The position numbers and the translations under genes were made by a program. Below, piece by piece: positions 1 through 14,019 of a stretch of 64,000 nt of DNA; the first letter of the stretch is position 1; each line of letters begins with the position of its first letter. The notes under the pieces are model-generated. The model was given only the letters and a program-made list of their open reading frames with translations. It was not told the origin of the DNA and searched no databases. Origin of the DNA: Dipteris shenzhenensis (taxonomy: Eukaryota > Polypodiophyta > Polypodiopsida > Gleicheniales); NCBI GenBank assembly GCA_047967505.1, contig CM106538.1; one strand, 5' to 3'.

Positions 1-2
1 AT

Positions 3-91
3 ATAGAAGAGTTCAATTGTTAGCAATGCAATATGTTTGCAGCATTGATGTCCTCTATGCATTAGTATCTTCAAGAATTGAACTCTTCTAT
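3..91. repeat. short inverted repeat pair
   Basis: The 16 bases at 3-18 and the 16 bases at 76-91 are perfect reverse complements, separated by 57 bases, so the segment could fold into a hairpin. It may be a tiny MITE or a chance palindrome. No target-site duplication can be checked because the window starts here. Confidence 0.5.
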
Positions 92-120
92 TCCATGCAT
101 TAATGTCCTACGATAGCAAA

Positions 121-1026
121 TCCAAACTCGTATAACTACCAAGGGTCCAATTTGCAAACCGAGCCTTTTCCTCCATATAGCTAACAAAGATGTATGATCT
201 AGAGCAACATTAATGTCCATATCCAATCATCTTTACCCTTTTCATTCTTTTAGGACCATGGGATAAGGTTGCAAATATTTATTAATTAAATCTAGAAGCC
301 AATCACAAAGATGGTTGCAAGCTAAGAAAGAAGTTGTATGCAAGAACACCCAATGGAATTATATGATCACTTTCAGAGTGTGCATGGTTTAGACCAAGGT
401 TATATATACAGTTAAATCAACATCATGGCCTATGATAGTAGTATTTTAATGCTACACTCAAGGTTATCAGAGACATCAATGGCCTATGATTAGGTAGATT
501 CCCGAGGTTATAAGGGATGCCACAAATTATACATAATATACAATATCACCGCTTGTTCCTCTAATAAAAGGATTCCAAACTCGTATAACTACCAAGGGTC
601 CAATTTGCAAACCGAGCCTTTTCCTCCATATAGCTAACAAAGATGTATGATCTAGAGCAACATTAATGTCCATATCCAATCATCTTTACCCTTTTCATTC
701 TTTTAGGACCATGGGATAAGGTTGCAAATATTTATTAATTAAATCTAGAAGCCAATCACAAAGATGGTTGCAAGCTAAGAAAGAAGTTGTATGCAAGAAC
801 ACTCAATGGAATTATATGATCACTTTCAGAGTGTGCATGGTCTAGACCAAGGTTATATATACACTTAAATCAACATCATGGCCTATGATAGTAGTATTTT
901 AATGCTACACTCAAGGTTATCAGAGACATCAATGGCCTATGATTAGGTAGATTCCCGAGGTTATAAGGGATGCCACAAATTATACATAATATACAATATC
1001 ACCCCTTGTTCCTCTAATAAAAGGAT
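121..1026. repeat. tandem duplication, 2 x 453 bp
   Basis: Unit 1 is 121-573 and unit 2 is 574-1026. The units have equal length and I count four substitutions (about 99% identity). The bases TCCA begin unit 1 and recur just after unit 2 (1027-1030), which fits unequal exchange or slippage at a short homology. No coding potential is seen in the unit. Confidence 0.9.
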
Positions 1027-1030
1027 TCCA

Positions 1031-2202
1031 TTGCTATGGTGAGAAACTTTGGACTAATTCTTAAGGATTCTATTAATGAAGTTGGAAGGATTTATTGCCA
1101 TTATTAAAAGTTTCCAAGGGGCTCATTGCTTGGGTGAGAACTCATTGTGTTTGAGTGGAACCTTACAAGTATCTATTTTGAGAAATGTGAATGGTTATAC
1201 TTGAAGATGCATTATGGGAGGAAAGGCATTTCGAAGTATAGCATTTGAACCTTACAATGAACAAGAATTGTTACTTCCAATGGCAAAAGATGTCTCCCCC
1301 CCTAAAATAGCCTAGAGCCCACAAAAATTTATGTAAGTACTCGAAAAGGGGGTACTTATGAAGGATGTCCTCAATCGATTTGTTGTGGTTCAAGTTATCA
1401 AATTATTGTGAACTTCTTCCGAGAGGTGTCAAATTATAGTCCCAAGGGATCAAATGGAAATGGTTGTCATGGTAAATAATAGTTAGAGAGCATGTGATGA
1501 TTAAATTTTCTTGAAGATACTATGAAACTTTCGAAGAAGTTAAAGGATAGTTTCAAATTGCCTCTATTTAAGGTTCATTGAATTTGTCTAAATGATACAT
1601 TTGGGAAAAAATACCAAATACATTCTGTATATGCTAGGCACTTATGAAAGAGTGCTAAATTTTCACTAAGATAATTTTCAATTGTGAGTGCATTAGACAT
1701 GCACATGTTAGCATCACAATGCACTAAGTTCCATCGAAGCAACGATAGAACATTCGCACTACATCTGAAAATTTGATAAAACTCAAGTGCTATTCCTCAT
1801 CATCTAGCTAAATGGGCCCCTTCTCCTAACCCCTCAATCTACTACTCTTAACACTACATGCCTGATGTGTCTCTTTCGTAAAATTTATAGCCCTTTTGCA
1901 TGTCAAGTTGGAGGATAAGGATATGGGTGAGGCACTCATAGCTCTGTATTAAGGGTAACAAGGATACCTAGGCAAACGTTCACAACAGGGCCTTTGATCC
2001 ATGTTGCACCATCATGAAGGGAATATCCTAGGTGCTACATCAACTAATAACTTCAAGAGTAGAATTGTATTTTTTATAATCATGGTCACACTATTCTGAT
2101 TATTCTTGCTTCCCTTTGGATGCAACCAAGACTTAGCAAACTTAACTATGGAATAGACCCCTATCCTATTACTATATAATGTGGCCTAAATATCATAAGG
2201 AG

Positions 2203-2203
<1 letters not shown>
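1031..2203. other. unrecognised intergenic DNA
   Basis: AT-rich sequence without a recognisable gene, RNA or mobile element. No open frame of useful length is present on either strand. Confidence 0.5.
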
Positions 2204-2257
<54 letters not shown>

Positions 2258-2267
2258 CGTGTGTGTG
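2204..2267. repeat. (GT)n microsatellite
   Basis: About 25 GT dinucleotides followed by GTGC interruptions and a final GTGTGTG. A short Cys-Val ORF across it is a by-product of the repeat. Confidence 0.95.
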
Positions 2268-4040
2268 ACCTACTAAGACAGTGTAATCTACCTCTTCCCC
2301 TACTACATACTCTTGATTTATATGTAAAAAGCCCTTTACATCCAATGTATCCCCATTCCCATGCATTTACTGCTTTTCATTCTGCAATAGGTTCATGAGG
2401 GTGATGTAGCCTGCATCCAAGGATGGTGTACATATACAATTCTATTGCAAAGACATCATTATTATCACAAAATCAATTTAAACTCCTCATATCATTTATA
2501 TATACAAAGTGCAAAATTCAAACATTGTCAATCTGATATTTTCCTTAGTCTTAATTTCCATTCTGTCTAAGACATGGATTGATCAAGGACATCCATTGAA
2601 TTGATCTGGTTGGTATAATAGCCAGGATATATTGAACAGTTTACTATCCAAATAAATATTGGATTCATGGAACCTCTAAGGGAATATCAAAAAGTGTCAA
2701 AAACCCCCAGGGGGAAAACAAAAGGTGTTCTTCCTTGGCAAGTGTACTTGAGCCAAGGACCATTGTAGATTGGTCGGAGTAGTTTGTATGCATTCCTTCA
2801 GTTTCCTTCCCTTATATCAAAAAGTCAGGGTAAGTAGCCGGACTCACCTGCATCCATCCATAAGCATAGCATGTTAGAACATGAATACTACACATTATGG
2901 GACTGCAGGCTTCACGGCCTGGCTGTAGTTGTTATCCATGTCCACCTTATTAAATTCCTAATCAAGAAGGATACATTGATTATTTTAAATGTCAGAAAGT
3001 ATATTGACTTCACTTAGAAGGTCCCTCTAATGATGATAAATCTTAGAGGGCATAAAGTTAGTTTCTTCCCTGAAAGTTTCAAGGGTTGAAATATGTTTGA
3101 CAATGTACTATAGGTGAACCCTTAAAGAGTTCAAAAACTGGCATCAATGTTAGAATCTGTATTTATAGCAAAAAACTTATTAACTAATTCCTATCTCAAA
3201 AATTGTAGGAGCTTCCGCATAATTTTGATCTCTAGCATTTAAGTAGACTAGGAAAAGTCTTTATGTCGTGCATGAGCTCCATCTTACTCTCTTATGCTTA
3301 CCATGCCTTTTTCATTTAATGCAATTTTTCATAGCCTTAGGGAGGGACATCAGCTAGGATTAAGTATCCGAGTTGTAGACCATTTTTCTTTTCATACTAA
3401 CTGGATAATAACAGAAGGATTACATCACCTAGATTTCTATGTAGGTGTATCATGGTAATTGTTAACTAGTATGTGCCTTTAGATCATATAAATCTAGTGT
3501 CTAGTAAGTGGAAGTGCAGACCATGTGTCTTCCCCGTGCTATACCAGCACTCAGACGTCTTCTGTCGGGATATCCACGTCCAATAGCATTCCTAGTACCG
3601 TTCCTTACTTAGTAACGTCTATGTTCTAAACGGGGCCTCAATGGTGGGATATCCATTAGTTGCATGGAGGAAGGAGGCTCGACAAAGTGATGCAAAAATG
3701 ATGCAAAAATGAGGAGCATCTATGTCCCATTGCGGCTAAGTAGCTGAGGGGCTCTACAGATTGGAGGGTTGTCTGGAGTGGTGCCATAGGGCTTTGCCTT
3801 CCCCATTAGTTGGGGATGCAGGGCTTGGCTCCCTCGACTGCATCCTGCATGGTCCCCGCTCCATCCTATTCTTCTTTCTTAGCTCTCAGTGGGAGCTGAT
3901 CGTCTCAAGGGGAGAGGGCGTCGTGTGGCTTGTGGTAACTCATAGGGAGCGCTTCAGCATTGCATAGCAAGAGGCTCGAAATAAAATGCCCGAACTTACC
4001 TATGTAGCCTTCATATCTTCTAAGGGTGCTGGTGGATGGA
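2268..4040. other. unrecognised intergenic DNA
   Basis: No family was recognised on either strand. A small duplication (GATGCAAAAAT twice) lies near 3690-3710. Short ORFs here show no motif. Confidence 0.45.
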
Positions 4041-4048
4041 TCTTTGGC

Positions 4049-4294
4049 CTCAGGGGGGTCGGTCATCATATGTAACCCTATCACGTGAGTTCAACAAAAG
4101 GATATTTTTATTTTCTAAAATTTACACAAATTAATATACAAAAGGGAGTTTTTAAAATAATTTTGAAAATTTTTAATAGATTTGTATAGAAAAAGGGTAC
4201 ATTTTATTAGTGAAAATTTTACAGATAAGGGAATTTACAAATAGTCCTTGAATGCACGTGATATAGAGGGTTTATACATAGTGAACCTCCTAAG
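4049..4294. mobile_element. hAT-like MITE, copy B
   Basis: A 246-bp non-coding element. Imperfect terminal inverted repeats start CTCAGGGGGGTC and, read from the other end, CTTAGGAGGTTC. Perfect 8-bp direct repeats TCTTTGGC flank it (4041-4048 and 4295-4302). An internal inverted repeat TATCACGTG / CACGTGATA lies at 4079-4087 and 4255-4263. It is homologous in reverse orientation to the element at 14375-14641; both share an internal stretch of AATATACA..AAGGG..TTTT..GAAAATTTT type. An 8-bp duplication is typical of the hAT superfamily. The ORF at 4248-4517 crosses the element boundary and is not a gene. Confidence 0.85.
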
Positions 4295-4302
4295 TCTTTG
4301 GC

Positions 4303-5218
<916 letters not shown>

Positions 5219-5403
5219 GTGAGAGACACATATCTTTTACCCCAAAAAAGAGTGGGTTTGACACATGTACATTGTATGTGTTGTATGTGCATGAGCATGC
5301 ACGATGTGTAAGAGACCAGAATAGGCCGCGTGTCAAATTGGTATGTTATGTTTTCGAGGTTTTTTTAATTGCATGCTTTAAATTAAATATTCTCACCAGC
5401 ACA

Positions 5404-6645
5404 TGGTATCAAAGCAAGTTTGATGGATTGTGAACATGAAGGATAACTTGAGAAGTTTATCTGCCCTCACTGTCCCGCATGGTAGCTTAGGCTTTTAATT
5501 CATTTAATGGAGGCCTATGTTCAATTGTCACTAGATTGGAGAAAGAGCTGGGCAATAACCAAGGCTTAGAGAAGATCTCACATTAGAAATCAAAAAATGA
5601 TGGGTCTCGAAAATTCTTGGTACAACTCTTGGGAGTGAGTATAACCATCATCTTGACTTGTTGAGTACTTGTGAAAGCTTGCAAGTGAGAATAACTTCTA
5701 CACATGAAGGCTATAAGCAGGGGTATATTAATAAGATTTTCACACATATGAATAAAAACATCAAGAAAAAAACCCAGGAGCAATTCAAGTGCTGGTGTAC
5801 TAAAACAAGTAGGATCATAAGTAAGACTATTATTTCAAGGAGAGAAATGATACTAAGAAAATGAATGTTGGAGAAAATATGGTGACAAGCAACTATGCCG
5901 GACTTTGTGTCATAGAACCCAACACATATGATGATGAATAGACTTTCTACATAGTACTACATAGTAGTTTAGGTTTGGTGTTTTTTGTGTCAATCTTATC
6001 CACATTTAGCTCTTCATGTCTTGGCAGATCTGACTGTTGGTTATGGAGAATAATCAAATTTTTATACTTTGAGATAACCTCTCTTATTTTGTGAGGGTGG
6101 TGATTTCTTTAAGGCTTACTCATTACAGCATGCTATTTAACATATTTGTAAAGTGGGGCTCTTGGTTTTGAGTCTTCATTATTTTTCGACAAACGACTCT
6201 TCAACCAGTTTTCATGTTACCTTCTACCTTTAGTTTGGGGGGAGGGTGTTGAGAAGAGAAGAATGTAATAAAGGGCTAATAGAACCAACTTCGGTTAAAG
6301 GGTTAATAAAGTGCAGCCAAGGGGTCAATAGCGCATATGGCAATTACATGCATGCATGACAGATATTGTGAGGGAACGATTAATTTATTAGCTGGATCTG
6401 GTGGTTTGTGGTCTTTCATTTGAGGTGAAATCTTCTTGGTGGCCATCTCTTAGCTTTATGCTTCCTCAACCTATGGCTAGCTACCCCCATCCATTTCTAA
6501 TTGTTGGTTGTTATGGCTCATTATACTTGTGAGTATCAGATAGGTTGCTTATTATGTAGTCCTCCAAAAAGTCCCATAGGTCTAAGGAGGCTTGGTTATT
6601 TATGTTGCTTCTTTTATATCTCGATTCTAGTTCCATACATCATGG

Positions 6646-6695
<50 letters not shown>

Positions 6696-6900
6696 CGTGC
6701 ATGTGCACACATGTGTGTGTGTGGGGGGTGTGCATGCACGCACGCGTGTGTGCGTGTGTGTGTGTTGTGTTGTGTTTCCCCCGAATGCACAAAGTATTCC
6801 ATGCATGGCATACTTGAAAGTGGTAGTGCACACATGAGAAATGCTTAGACGTGTATGCTCCTCAATATCTATAAAACATTATTAAGATATTCTACCAAGC
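5404..6900 (+). mobile_element. possible decayed LTR element
   Basis: TGGTATCAAAGC at 5404-5415 resembles the initiator tRNA-Met primer-binding site used by the copia elements further on, and follows ...CCAGCACA, a plausible LTR end. A purine tract TTGGGGGGAGGG at about 6235-6246 is followed by TGTTGAGAAG, a plausible 3' LTR start. The sequence before 5404 (ATATTCTCACCAGCA) resembles that near 6880-6900 (ATATTCTACCAAGCA), and both candidate LTRs hold dinucleotide repeats. No coding domain is found in the roughly 830-bp interior, so it would be non-autonomous. The 5' LTR start was not found. Confidence 0.3.
6649..6774. repeat. compound (CT)n-(GT)n microsatellite
   Basis: About 21 CT dinucleotides (6649-6690) run into an impure GT/GC tract with alternating purine-pyrimidine stretches such as GTGTGCGTGCATGTGCACAC. 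ORFs over it are repeat artefacts. Confidence 0.95.
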
Positions 6901-8160
6901 ACTAATAAATAAGGAAGTGGGGGACTCAACCTTGCCAACTGAGATAGTAGAGGAGCTATATATATATTTTTAAGCATAGTCATCATAGGCAATCAAATTA
7001 GTGTCCTAGTTGATCCAAGTAAAACAAATCCACTTGAGGTGATGTATGAACGATTTTTTTCGTTATGAAAATCTTAATGAAAATGTGTCAGCTACACTTG
7101 CTTAGAGATGCATAGAGACTTGTTACATAGATCTAAGAAGGTGTAGAATGTAGAACAATCATTCATAGAGAGTCTACATGATAATGTACTCCCTTGTAAT
7201 CCACGTATTCAAAATCAAGTAGATGACCTGGTCCATGCATGTTTTTATTATGTAAGTTATGTTTATATCTTATAATTAATATGGAATTTCAAATTTTACA
7301 TAGTTAGTTTTCTAAGCTTCACAATTTCAATAAAATTATATGTGTTCCCTTTAAGATGTATAGTAGAAAAAGATGAAATTTTGTCAAAAATTATAGACTT
7401 AGAACACTAAATTTATAGAACTTTCAATTCTTAATGAAACTAACATGAAAAAGTGGGTACGTATCTTTTGCTAGCCTAAAGCCAAAGGAATCCATCCCAC
7501 AAAGCCTAGACAAGTTAGTCAAGGGAACATATGCATCCAAGCATAAAAGGATGATGTCTCCATTACACAAGAGACATGATGTATTCATGGCCAATGTTCA
7601 TGCTTGTGATGCAAATAATAGCCTTGTGGAAGGCAAATGCCTTCCTTGTAAATCTATGGGTACCAAGGGCTATGACCATGGTACTGTACTAATCAACTCA
7701 TTGCCATCCACTAGGTAACAAATACAAGGTCGATGTAGACACCCGTCATTTTGTGGTTAGAGTGGAAATTTTAATAACGACAATGTTGTCCTTGGGAAGG
7801 GATAGGGGCAATTCTCAACATGGCCTAATAACCACCATGTGCATTTGCATAACACAATGCTTTGAAGTAAAATTATTGCTTGATTAGAGGAGGCACCAAA
7901 ATGCAATTCATATTTTTGTGCATCATGTTTAGAATTAGGAGCCTTAGAGAAGTCTTCGTTTATGGTGCCTCTTGTCCTTGTAAGAGCCAAGCCTTCTTCA
8001 AGTAGCATTACAAGTTTGTAGGTGATCTAGGATCATGCATCGTAGAGGATGCGAGGTGTGATGGGCAAGTTTTACCAAAACGGACCCATTTTGGTGGACT
8101 CTTTCGGCTATTTGCAATTGTTTTTAGGGCATTTGAATGTTTTCTTGAAGAGGATACTAA
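6901..8160. other. unrecognised intergenic DNA
   Basis: AT-rich, with no gene or element recognised. The minus-strand ORF 8008-7757 (83 codons) has no motif I recognise and is probably chance. Confidence 0.45.
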
Positions 8161-9000
8161 TTAGGGCCTGCGCTGTCTGATTCTGCTGTGCCGACTGCCC
8201 ACGTTGTTGATTCTCGCTCCGTGAGATTCATCGCCACTTCCATGCCAGTGCCAGTGCCAGTGCCCTTGCCCGCCTTCACCCTGTCCCCCCCTTCGTTACT
8301 TGTGAAAATCTGACTGGTAAGGAACTACAAGATTTGAATAAGATTAGGTCTTGGTAACAATCGGATTTTGCTGATTCTGTCACCCTGGCCCTCCGATCGA
8401 AAGCCGCCGGCGCAGCGACCACTTGCACGCTTGAGACCCATTTCCAGCTCAGCGGCATATCCTCATGTAGCATAGCTATTAACAAAGCGGGATATACTGC
8501 TCAGTTAACAAAGCAGCCTACGAAACAGCTGATCTCATTAACCTTGATCCGATTAATGTTGAAATATCCTGCTTTTCATATCTCACTTTGGCGAAGAAAT
8601 ATTACCCGCTGCCCAGGATTCAAATTTCAGTTCATAACTTCATACGTAATCGAGCCTCCGACAGAAATCCAGACAAATCGACGCCATTCATCTTGTGCAT
8701 TGAATGGTCGAAATTGTTTGTGTCACCCATTGAAAGTGTAGCTGCGTTTGTCGAGACTCCAATGGGTACTTATTCGCTCATGCGCTTTATCACAATAGCT
8801 TTCCCGCGTTAGCGAAAGATTATGGATTTACGGTTCAAACATTTGAACGTCGCAACGCTGTAGTCCATCGCAACCAGACCGGCGTCGTTGCCATGTGGCT
8901 GTGACAAATGGCATCCTGGCATATAAGAACATGACGTGTCATGTACGATGGCTTAAGCCCTTGTTCTCGTGTACAAACGCAAAAATGCAAGAGAAAAGAC
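8161..9000. other. CpG-dense island, no gene assigned
   Basis: I count about 47 CpG dinucleotides in 840 bp, against about 6 in a similar length at 10 kb. The patch is also GC-richer and carries a short (TGCCAG)3 run from 8243. CpG retention in a methylated, CpG-depleted neighbourhood suggests a recent or unmethylated origin, for example a promoter or first exon, a fresh insertion, or organelle-derived DNA. None of the short ORFs here (8276-8485 minus, 8544-8741 and 8588-8812 plus) is recognisable. Confidence 0.55.
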
Positions 9001-11225
9001 AAATGTTTGGCTCTACATAAAGCTTGACCGTTTTGACTCTTTACAAAGTTCCCAAAGAGACAACCATTTCTTGAGTGAGCAAAGCCGACAGGGTGCTCCT
9101 CTCGGAGATCCTAAACTTACAGCCACCCCATCTATCACAACGTTCCAAAAACGTTTGCATTAACAAGGAAAAGAGGCATCATGATGCTTATGCAAGATGG
9201 CTTTATATTATGTAACCACACAAGCAAAAGGGACAAAGTTTTGGCTCAACATAGCTTTCTCATTAGTTAAAGAATCCAAACAATTTATGAAAGATCATGT
9301 TACATAGATGTTTGAATGATTGGAGCTAGTAAAATTAAACCTCATATTAATCACTTCCTCTACGGATATGAATGATGTAAAATATTATACCCCTAATGAA
9401 TTCCCACTTTCATGTTTCCATGTATAGTCAAGACATTGTCATGAACGAGTAAGGAATCTATGCCCTTGATTTTGCATTAGTAGCAATTAATTGAGTGGTC
9501 TTCGTTGAATGACGGTCAAGCTCTCAATAAGGGCCACCCGTGCATTCATTAAAATTTGAATTCTTCATATCATGTTTGACAGTCAAAGAGGCCAGAAGTG
9601 TTAAGCATAAACTATAAGAAAATGCTTGTAAGCTCTATGGATCCAATTCCTAATATTTTGGGTGCTAAAAGGTTTTTATTGTACGTCTTTATCCATCATC
9701 GGCATAATCCATTCATTCGAGGACATAATGTACGTTAATATTTTTATAGAGCGTTGAAAGACACTGCTTGAGCTTTGACTGTACTTTTCGTATTTTCCTA
9801 AAAATCTTCTCTTTGCAAAAAAATAATTTATAATAAGCATGCAAGAGCTCCCACAAGATAGGGTTAGTAGCCTTGGCCCCTGGCAATACCCAACATCATA
9901 TATGATCTATTACCATTCATATTGCAATATGTAAAAAAGCAAAACGATTTAGGATTTTATATTGTACACCTATGATTTCTTAAGGGTTCAATATAACAAG
10001 ACAATAATGAGAGCATGCATTTGTGACATAATGTAAAAACTATGTTTACATATGGGTTCAAGTATTCTCCCTTCATCAAAAGTTTAAACTTTCTTTTCGA
10101 GGAAATTAAATGCACCCATTGAGCTTACATATTTAGCTATAGTACATAAAGTTTCCAGCTTCCTTTATTGATTATTCAGCCTTAACGGGGAATCACTAAG
10201 TGAATGGAATTCACGAATCATGGGGTTTTAGTCAATCTTTGGGATAGGCATTGAAAATTTTATTGGAGGTAACTATACATTATTTTCATCCATAATTAAG
10301 GTGGAAGACTAGGGATAAAAGGTTACTTCCATAAACTTTGCTTTAGTGGCTCTTGTATTTGTGTAAACTTTACCTTGCGCCTCTCTGGTAGGGTATATTG
10401 TGTGTTTCCATCCTACTCCTTACAATGTAATTGTAGTTTGAAAGTCTAAAAGTATGTGATTCTTGGCATGTTTTTTTTTTTCTGTTTGCAAAATTTTCTC
10501 CTATGTCAAAGTGGGGACGTCACACAACCAGCAACATGTCTACATTTCAAACAAGAACATTACAACATTTTTCATTTTCTTTTTTTAAATGATTTCGTCT
10601 AAGAGCAACAAAAATAATATGGTACCCAAAAGTTCAAAATTTTCAAAAGGTACTCTTTTTTTAAAGGTTATCACTTATCATTGTTGCCAACAATTAAAAA
10701 CAAACTATTTAGGAGAACAAACTTATATGAGAAGAAACAGTTGAGGTATACCACTATTGATGCATATAACAAATAATGTGTATTTTGGATTAATAAATTT
10801 TCAATTTGGGGTAGAAGCCCAAAAGAGCATCCTCCTCCTCTTCAACTTTACTTTTAATGGATACCCACAAGGGATTCTTTTTTAGGTTCTCCCATGCTTC
10901 ATTTTGCTCTAAAGAGCACTCTTGTCTTGAATATTATTTTAAAATAGTAATCATGGACACTTGTATGCCCCCTTTAAATGTGATTTTTGAAGAGGCGTGT
11001 GAACTGCCACGGTTAATAGTTTATGCAAAGTTTCCATTTCCATCATCATTGCACTTGAACAACTGCTAAGGAGCTCTTCAAGGGGTTTAAGGTTACCTAA
11101 ACACAAAATTAAATGGCTATTGAGCGATTGGATATTTTGCAAGATAGCACGGAGAAGAGGGGGAGGATGAGACAAATACAATAGAAGTCCAACTTGGAGC
11201 CATATGGACCCAATTGCCTGGTAAA

Positions 11226-11228
<3 letters not shown>
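9001..11228. other. unrecognised intergenic DNA
   Basis: AT-rich sequence with a poly-T run near 10470-10480. No coding domain, RNA or element ends were recognised. Confidence 0.45.

Positions 11229-11278
<50 letters not shown>
11229..11278. repeat. (GA)n microsatellite
   Basis: About 25 GA dinucleotides with one AAGA interruption. The minus-strand Leu-Ser ORF across it is an artefact. Confidence 0.95.
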
Positions 11279-11352
11279 ATAGGGCTGGTCATCCCTTTAA
11301 AAGATGGAATGTATAAATAGCTAAAGGATCGACTTTGGTCTTCCTTATTGTA

Positions 11353-11436
11353 GCACACATTTGGAATACAAGCTCTCTTCCTCTGTTTCATGATGCACAC
11401 ATTTGGAATACAAGCTCTCTTCCTCTCTTTCATGAG
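11353..11436. repeat. 42-bp tandem duplication
   Basis: The segment beginning GCACACATTTGGAATACAAG at 11353 is repeated at 11395, with only one or two differences over the unit. Confidence 0.85.
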
Positions 11437-11662
11437 TTGTCTTGTGTTCTTTCATAGTACCCTTGTGATTGCCACTCCCCCCTTCTTCCCTCTTTCATTC
11501 CTCTCTTGTCCTCCCCTCTCCCTTTCTTCTCCCTTCTCCTCTCCCTCTCTTCATCTTGTGGACTCACATTGCAACAATTTGGAAGATGCGTGGGCCAAGA
11601 CCTACCAATGCCATGTTTTGTACGGCCAACGGCTTTTTATAATCGCTTGATTTCCATCTAAC

Positions 11663-12558
11663 TATGGCACCATGCCTACCCCCCGCTGACAAACTGGGAG
11701 CAAATCCTCCTGCACGACAAATGGTTCCCACTAATGAGGCTATGAGGATCCTAGTGCAAGCACTAGCAAGGGGGGCCACACCACCAACCTTTGCTAGAAG
11801 GGATACCGACTCTTGAAGCAAAGAACCAACCACATTCTCCAAGCTTATTACTAAATTCCTAGGAGAAGGAGATCAGGTCTCGATTAATTATCCAACGTGG
11901 AGAGGTTCAAGCGATTTGCAAGACCTTTGGGGACACAAGTAACTTGGATAAGGTGAATACATTTGGACTGAGCCTTGATGAAAAGGCAGGCCAGTGGTAT
12001 AGAGCATTGAACCCTAAAGAGAAAATTAAATGGGATATGCTCTGAAAGTCATTAAGGGTGGGGTTTGCTCCTAGCAGTCCCAAATGGAGCCCTATCAACA
12101 AACTATAGGAGGTAAAGTAGAAAGACACCAAGTCTCTTTGGGATTATATTGCTAGAATCAAGCACAACTCCCACTACAAGGCTCACGAGAGGATTAGCAA
12201 TGTGTGGTTACCATTATGCTTCCTTGTTGGACTATGGGATTCAAAGCTTCATGACCATTTTTTTGCCCTGAATTCCACATCATTTGAGTTGTATAGCAAG
12301 ACTGCTATGCTATGTGGTCTCCTGCGGCATTAGGAGAAAAGAGAGCTCAGTTTGGGGCCTTTTGGCCAAAATGAAAAATCCCTCTCCACCAATAACAAGA
12401 GGGCCAATGTAAAGTCGGGAAAATTAAGAAAGTACAAAATAATTCACATAATAAGAGAAAGAAACAAAAACTTTACGGATGTACAACTGTATAAACTGGA
12501 CAAGGAGTCATTTTTGAAAAAGATCACGGACTCCAATGTGATTTCTCTCCTAAACTAG
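11663..12558 (+). pseudogene. gag: decayed LTR-retrotransposon gag
   Basis: One frame from about 11941 reads as a Retrotrans_gag-like core: TFGLSLDEKAGQWYRALNP, then KIKWDML, KSLRVGFAP and KSLWDYIARIKH, then a Leu-rich stretch to about 12330 and a basic tail (ORF 12352-12558). This matches the F.L..D.A..WY..L pattern of plant Ty3/gypsy gag. Four stops interrupt it: TGA 12043-12045, TAG 12106-12108, TAG 12118-12120 and TAG 12331-12333. Each could derive from CGA or CAG by a single C-to-T change. A frameshift lies just before 11941, and sequence from 11663 to there fits an N-terminal extension in another frame. No RT or integrase follows, so only a gag fragment survives. Confidence 0.6.
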
Positions 12559-14019
12559 TTTTCTTGCTTGTACAAATCAAAGGTTCAAATATTCTTTCTT
12601 GCCCAAACTCGATTTCTTGCTGGGTGGATGTTTGCTTGGGTGTAGCCATTTTTGGTGAGTTTCAAGGCATTTTTTGTAAATAGGTATTTTGCTTGACCCA
12701 TAACTTATGCATTGCTCAATGAAATTTGACAAAATCTATCTTCTAATTGTAGTACATTCTAATCCTGAACATGAGACCAAAAAAATATGGAATAAATATT
12801 TGGAGTAAGACAATTAAATTATTACAAGTGCTATGTTGCATGTGAAGCATGTATCTTGAAGAGCATAGGATATAACAATTAATTCAAAAGCATCAAATTT
12901 TTGTTCTACACATGCATGCAACTGAGTAATCATTCAAAAGTACACTACGTGAGCTTCTCCTCAACCCAACAACACACCTAATTGAGAGCTTTGCATGTGG
13001 TTTAAGGGGACTCCAATGTTCTGCTAAATTTTTCCACACCCATTCGAGTGCATGCTCCATAGCTTTTTCCTCATTTGTTGAAAACCAAAATAGATTGGAA
13101 ATTTGGAATCCAAACTGGTGGGACTACTACATGGTGGTCTTAAAACATTGATAGTTGGTGGAATTGGTATCTAGATTTACCCTAAAATGGAGGAATTTGA
13201 AAATGTGCAATTTGTGCAGGTGCAAAGATGTCTTAATAAATCCAATACTATTTACAATTTTGTATTGGTTCTTTTTCCATGAACTTGATTGCTATGTGGC
13301 TCATAAGCATGTGAATGGACATTGCATTTCATAATATACAACATCAAACCCGATTGTGTGCCCTTTACCCTATTTATATTTTCAAGCAATTTGGGCCACA
13401 TTGCACTTGGTTGAGGGCAACCGATATATCCAATTTCACTGACGTGTATCACTGGAGGGGGAAAATCACTACAGGTGCTATCCCTTCACACTTTTGAATT
13501 GTTTCACCTCTCGCTCGGCAAATCTGTGAATATTAAAGTGCATGCATCCTCAACCTGCCACCCTGCAAAGTGCGTTCTCCTCCCGTCCTGCAACTTGCCC
13601 TATGCAGAGTTAGCTCTACATGAGCTCATTCTTTTTCCGCCATGGCATCAATGGCAAGATGCAGATTGTCATGGCTTGTAAGTGAGCCAAATATAGGCTA
13701 TGAGGTAGGAAAGTTAAAAAGGTTGATCAAGGCACAAGAGACAAATTAGGGGGTAAGGAAAGAATGACCCATTATCAAAACGGCAAGGAAAGGCACTTTT
13801 GCAATGTCATCTCGACCCGAGAAGTCTTTCAAGCTTTAATAGAGCATAAGAAAAGGAGAAACAGCTTAAGTGCAGAAGTTATTGAATGAGTGACTCTCGA
13901 GTGACAACATTCTGGCATGAGATTACGAGAGTTTCTCCAAATAATAATGACATCTGCCAAAAATGGACGGAATGCGAGCAGTGGGACAAGCACATCATAC
14001 ACATGTTTAATACAACATA
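12559..14019. other. unrecognised intergenic DNA
   Basis: No recognisable gene. Short ORFs at 13315-13497 and 13475-13681 have no motifs and overlap without a shared frame. Confidence 0.45.
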
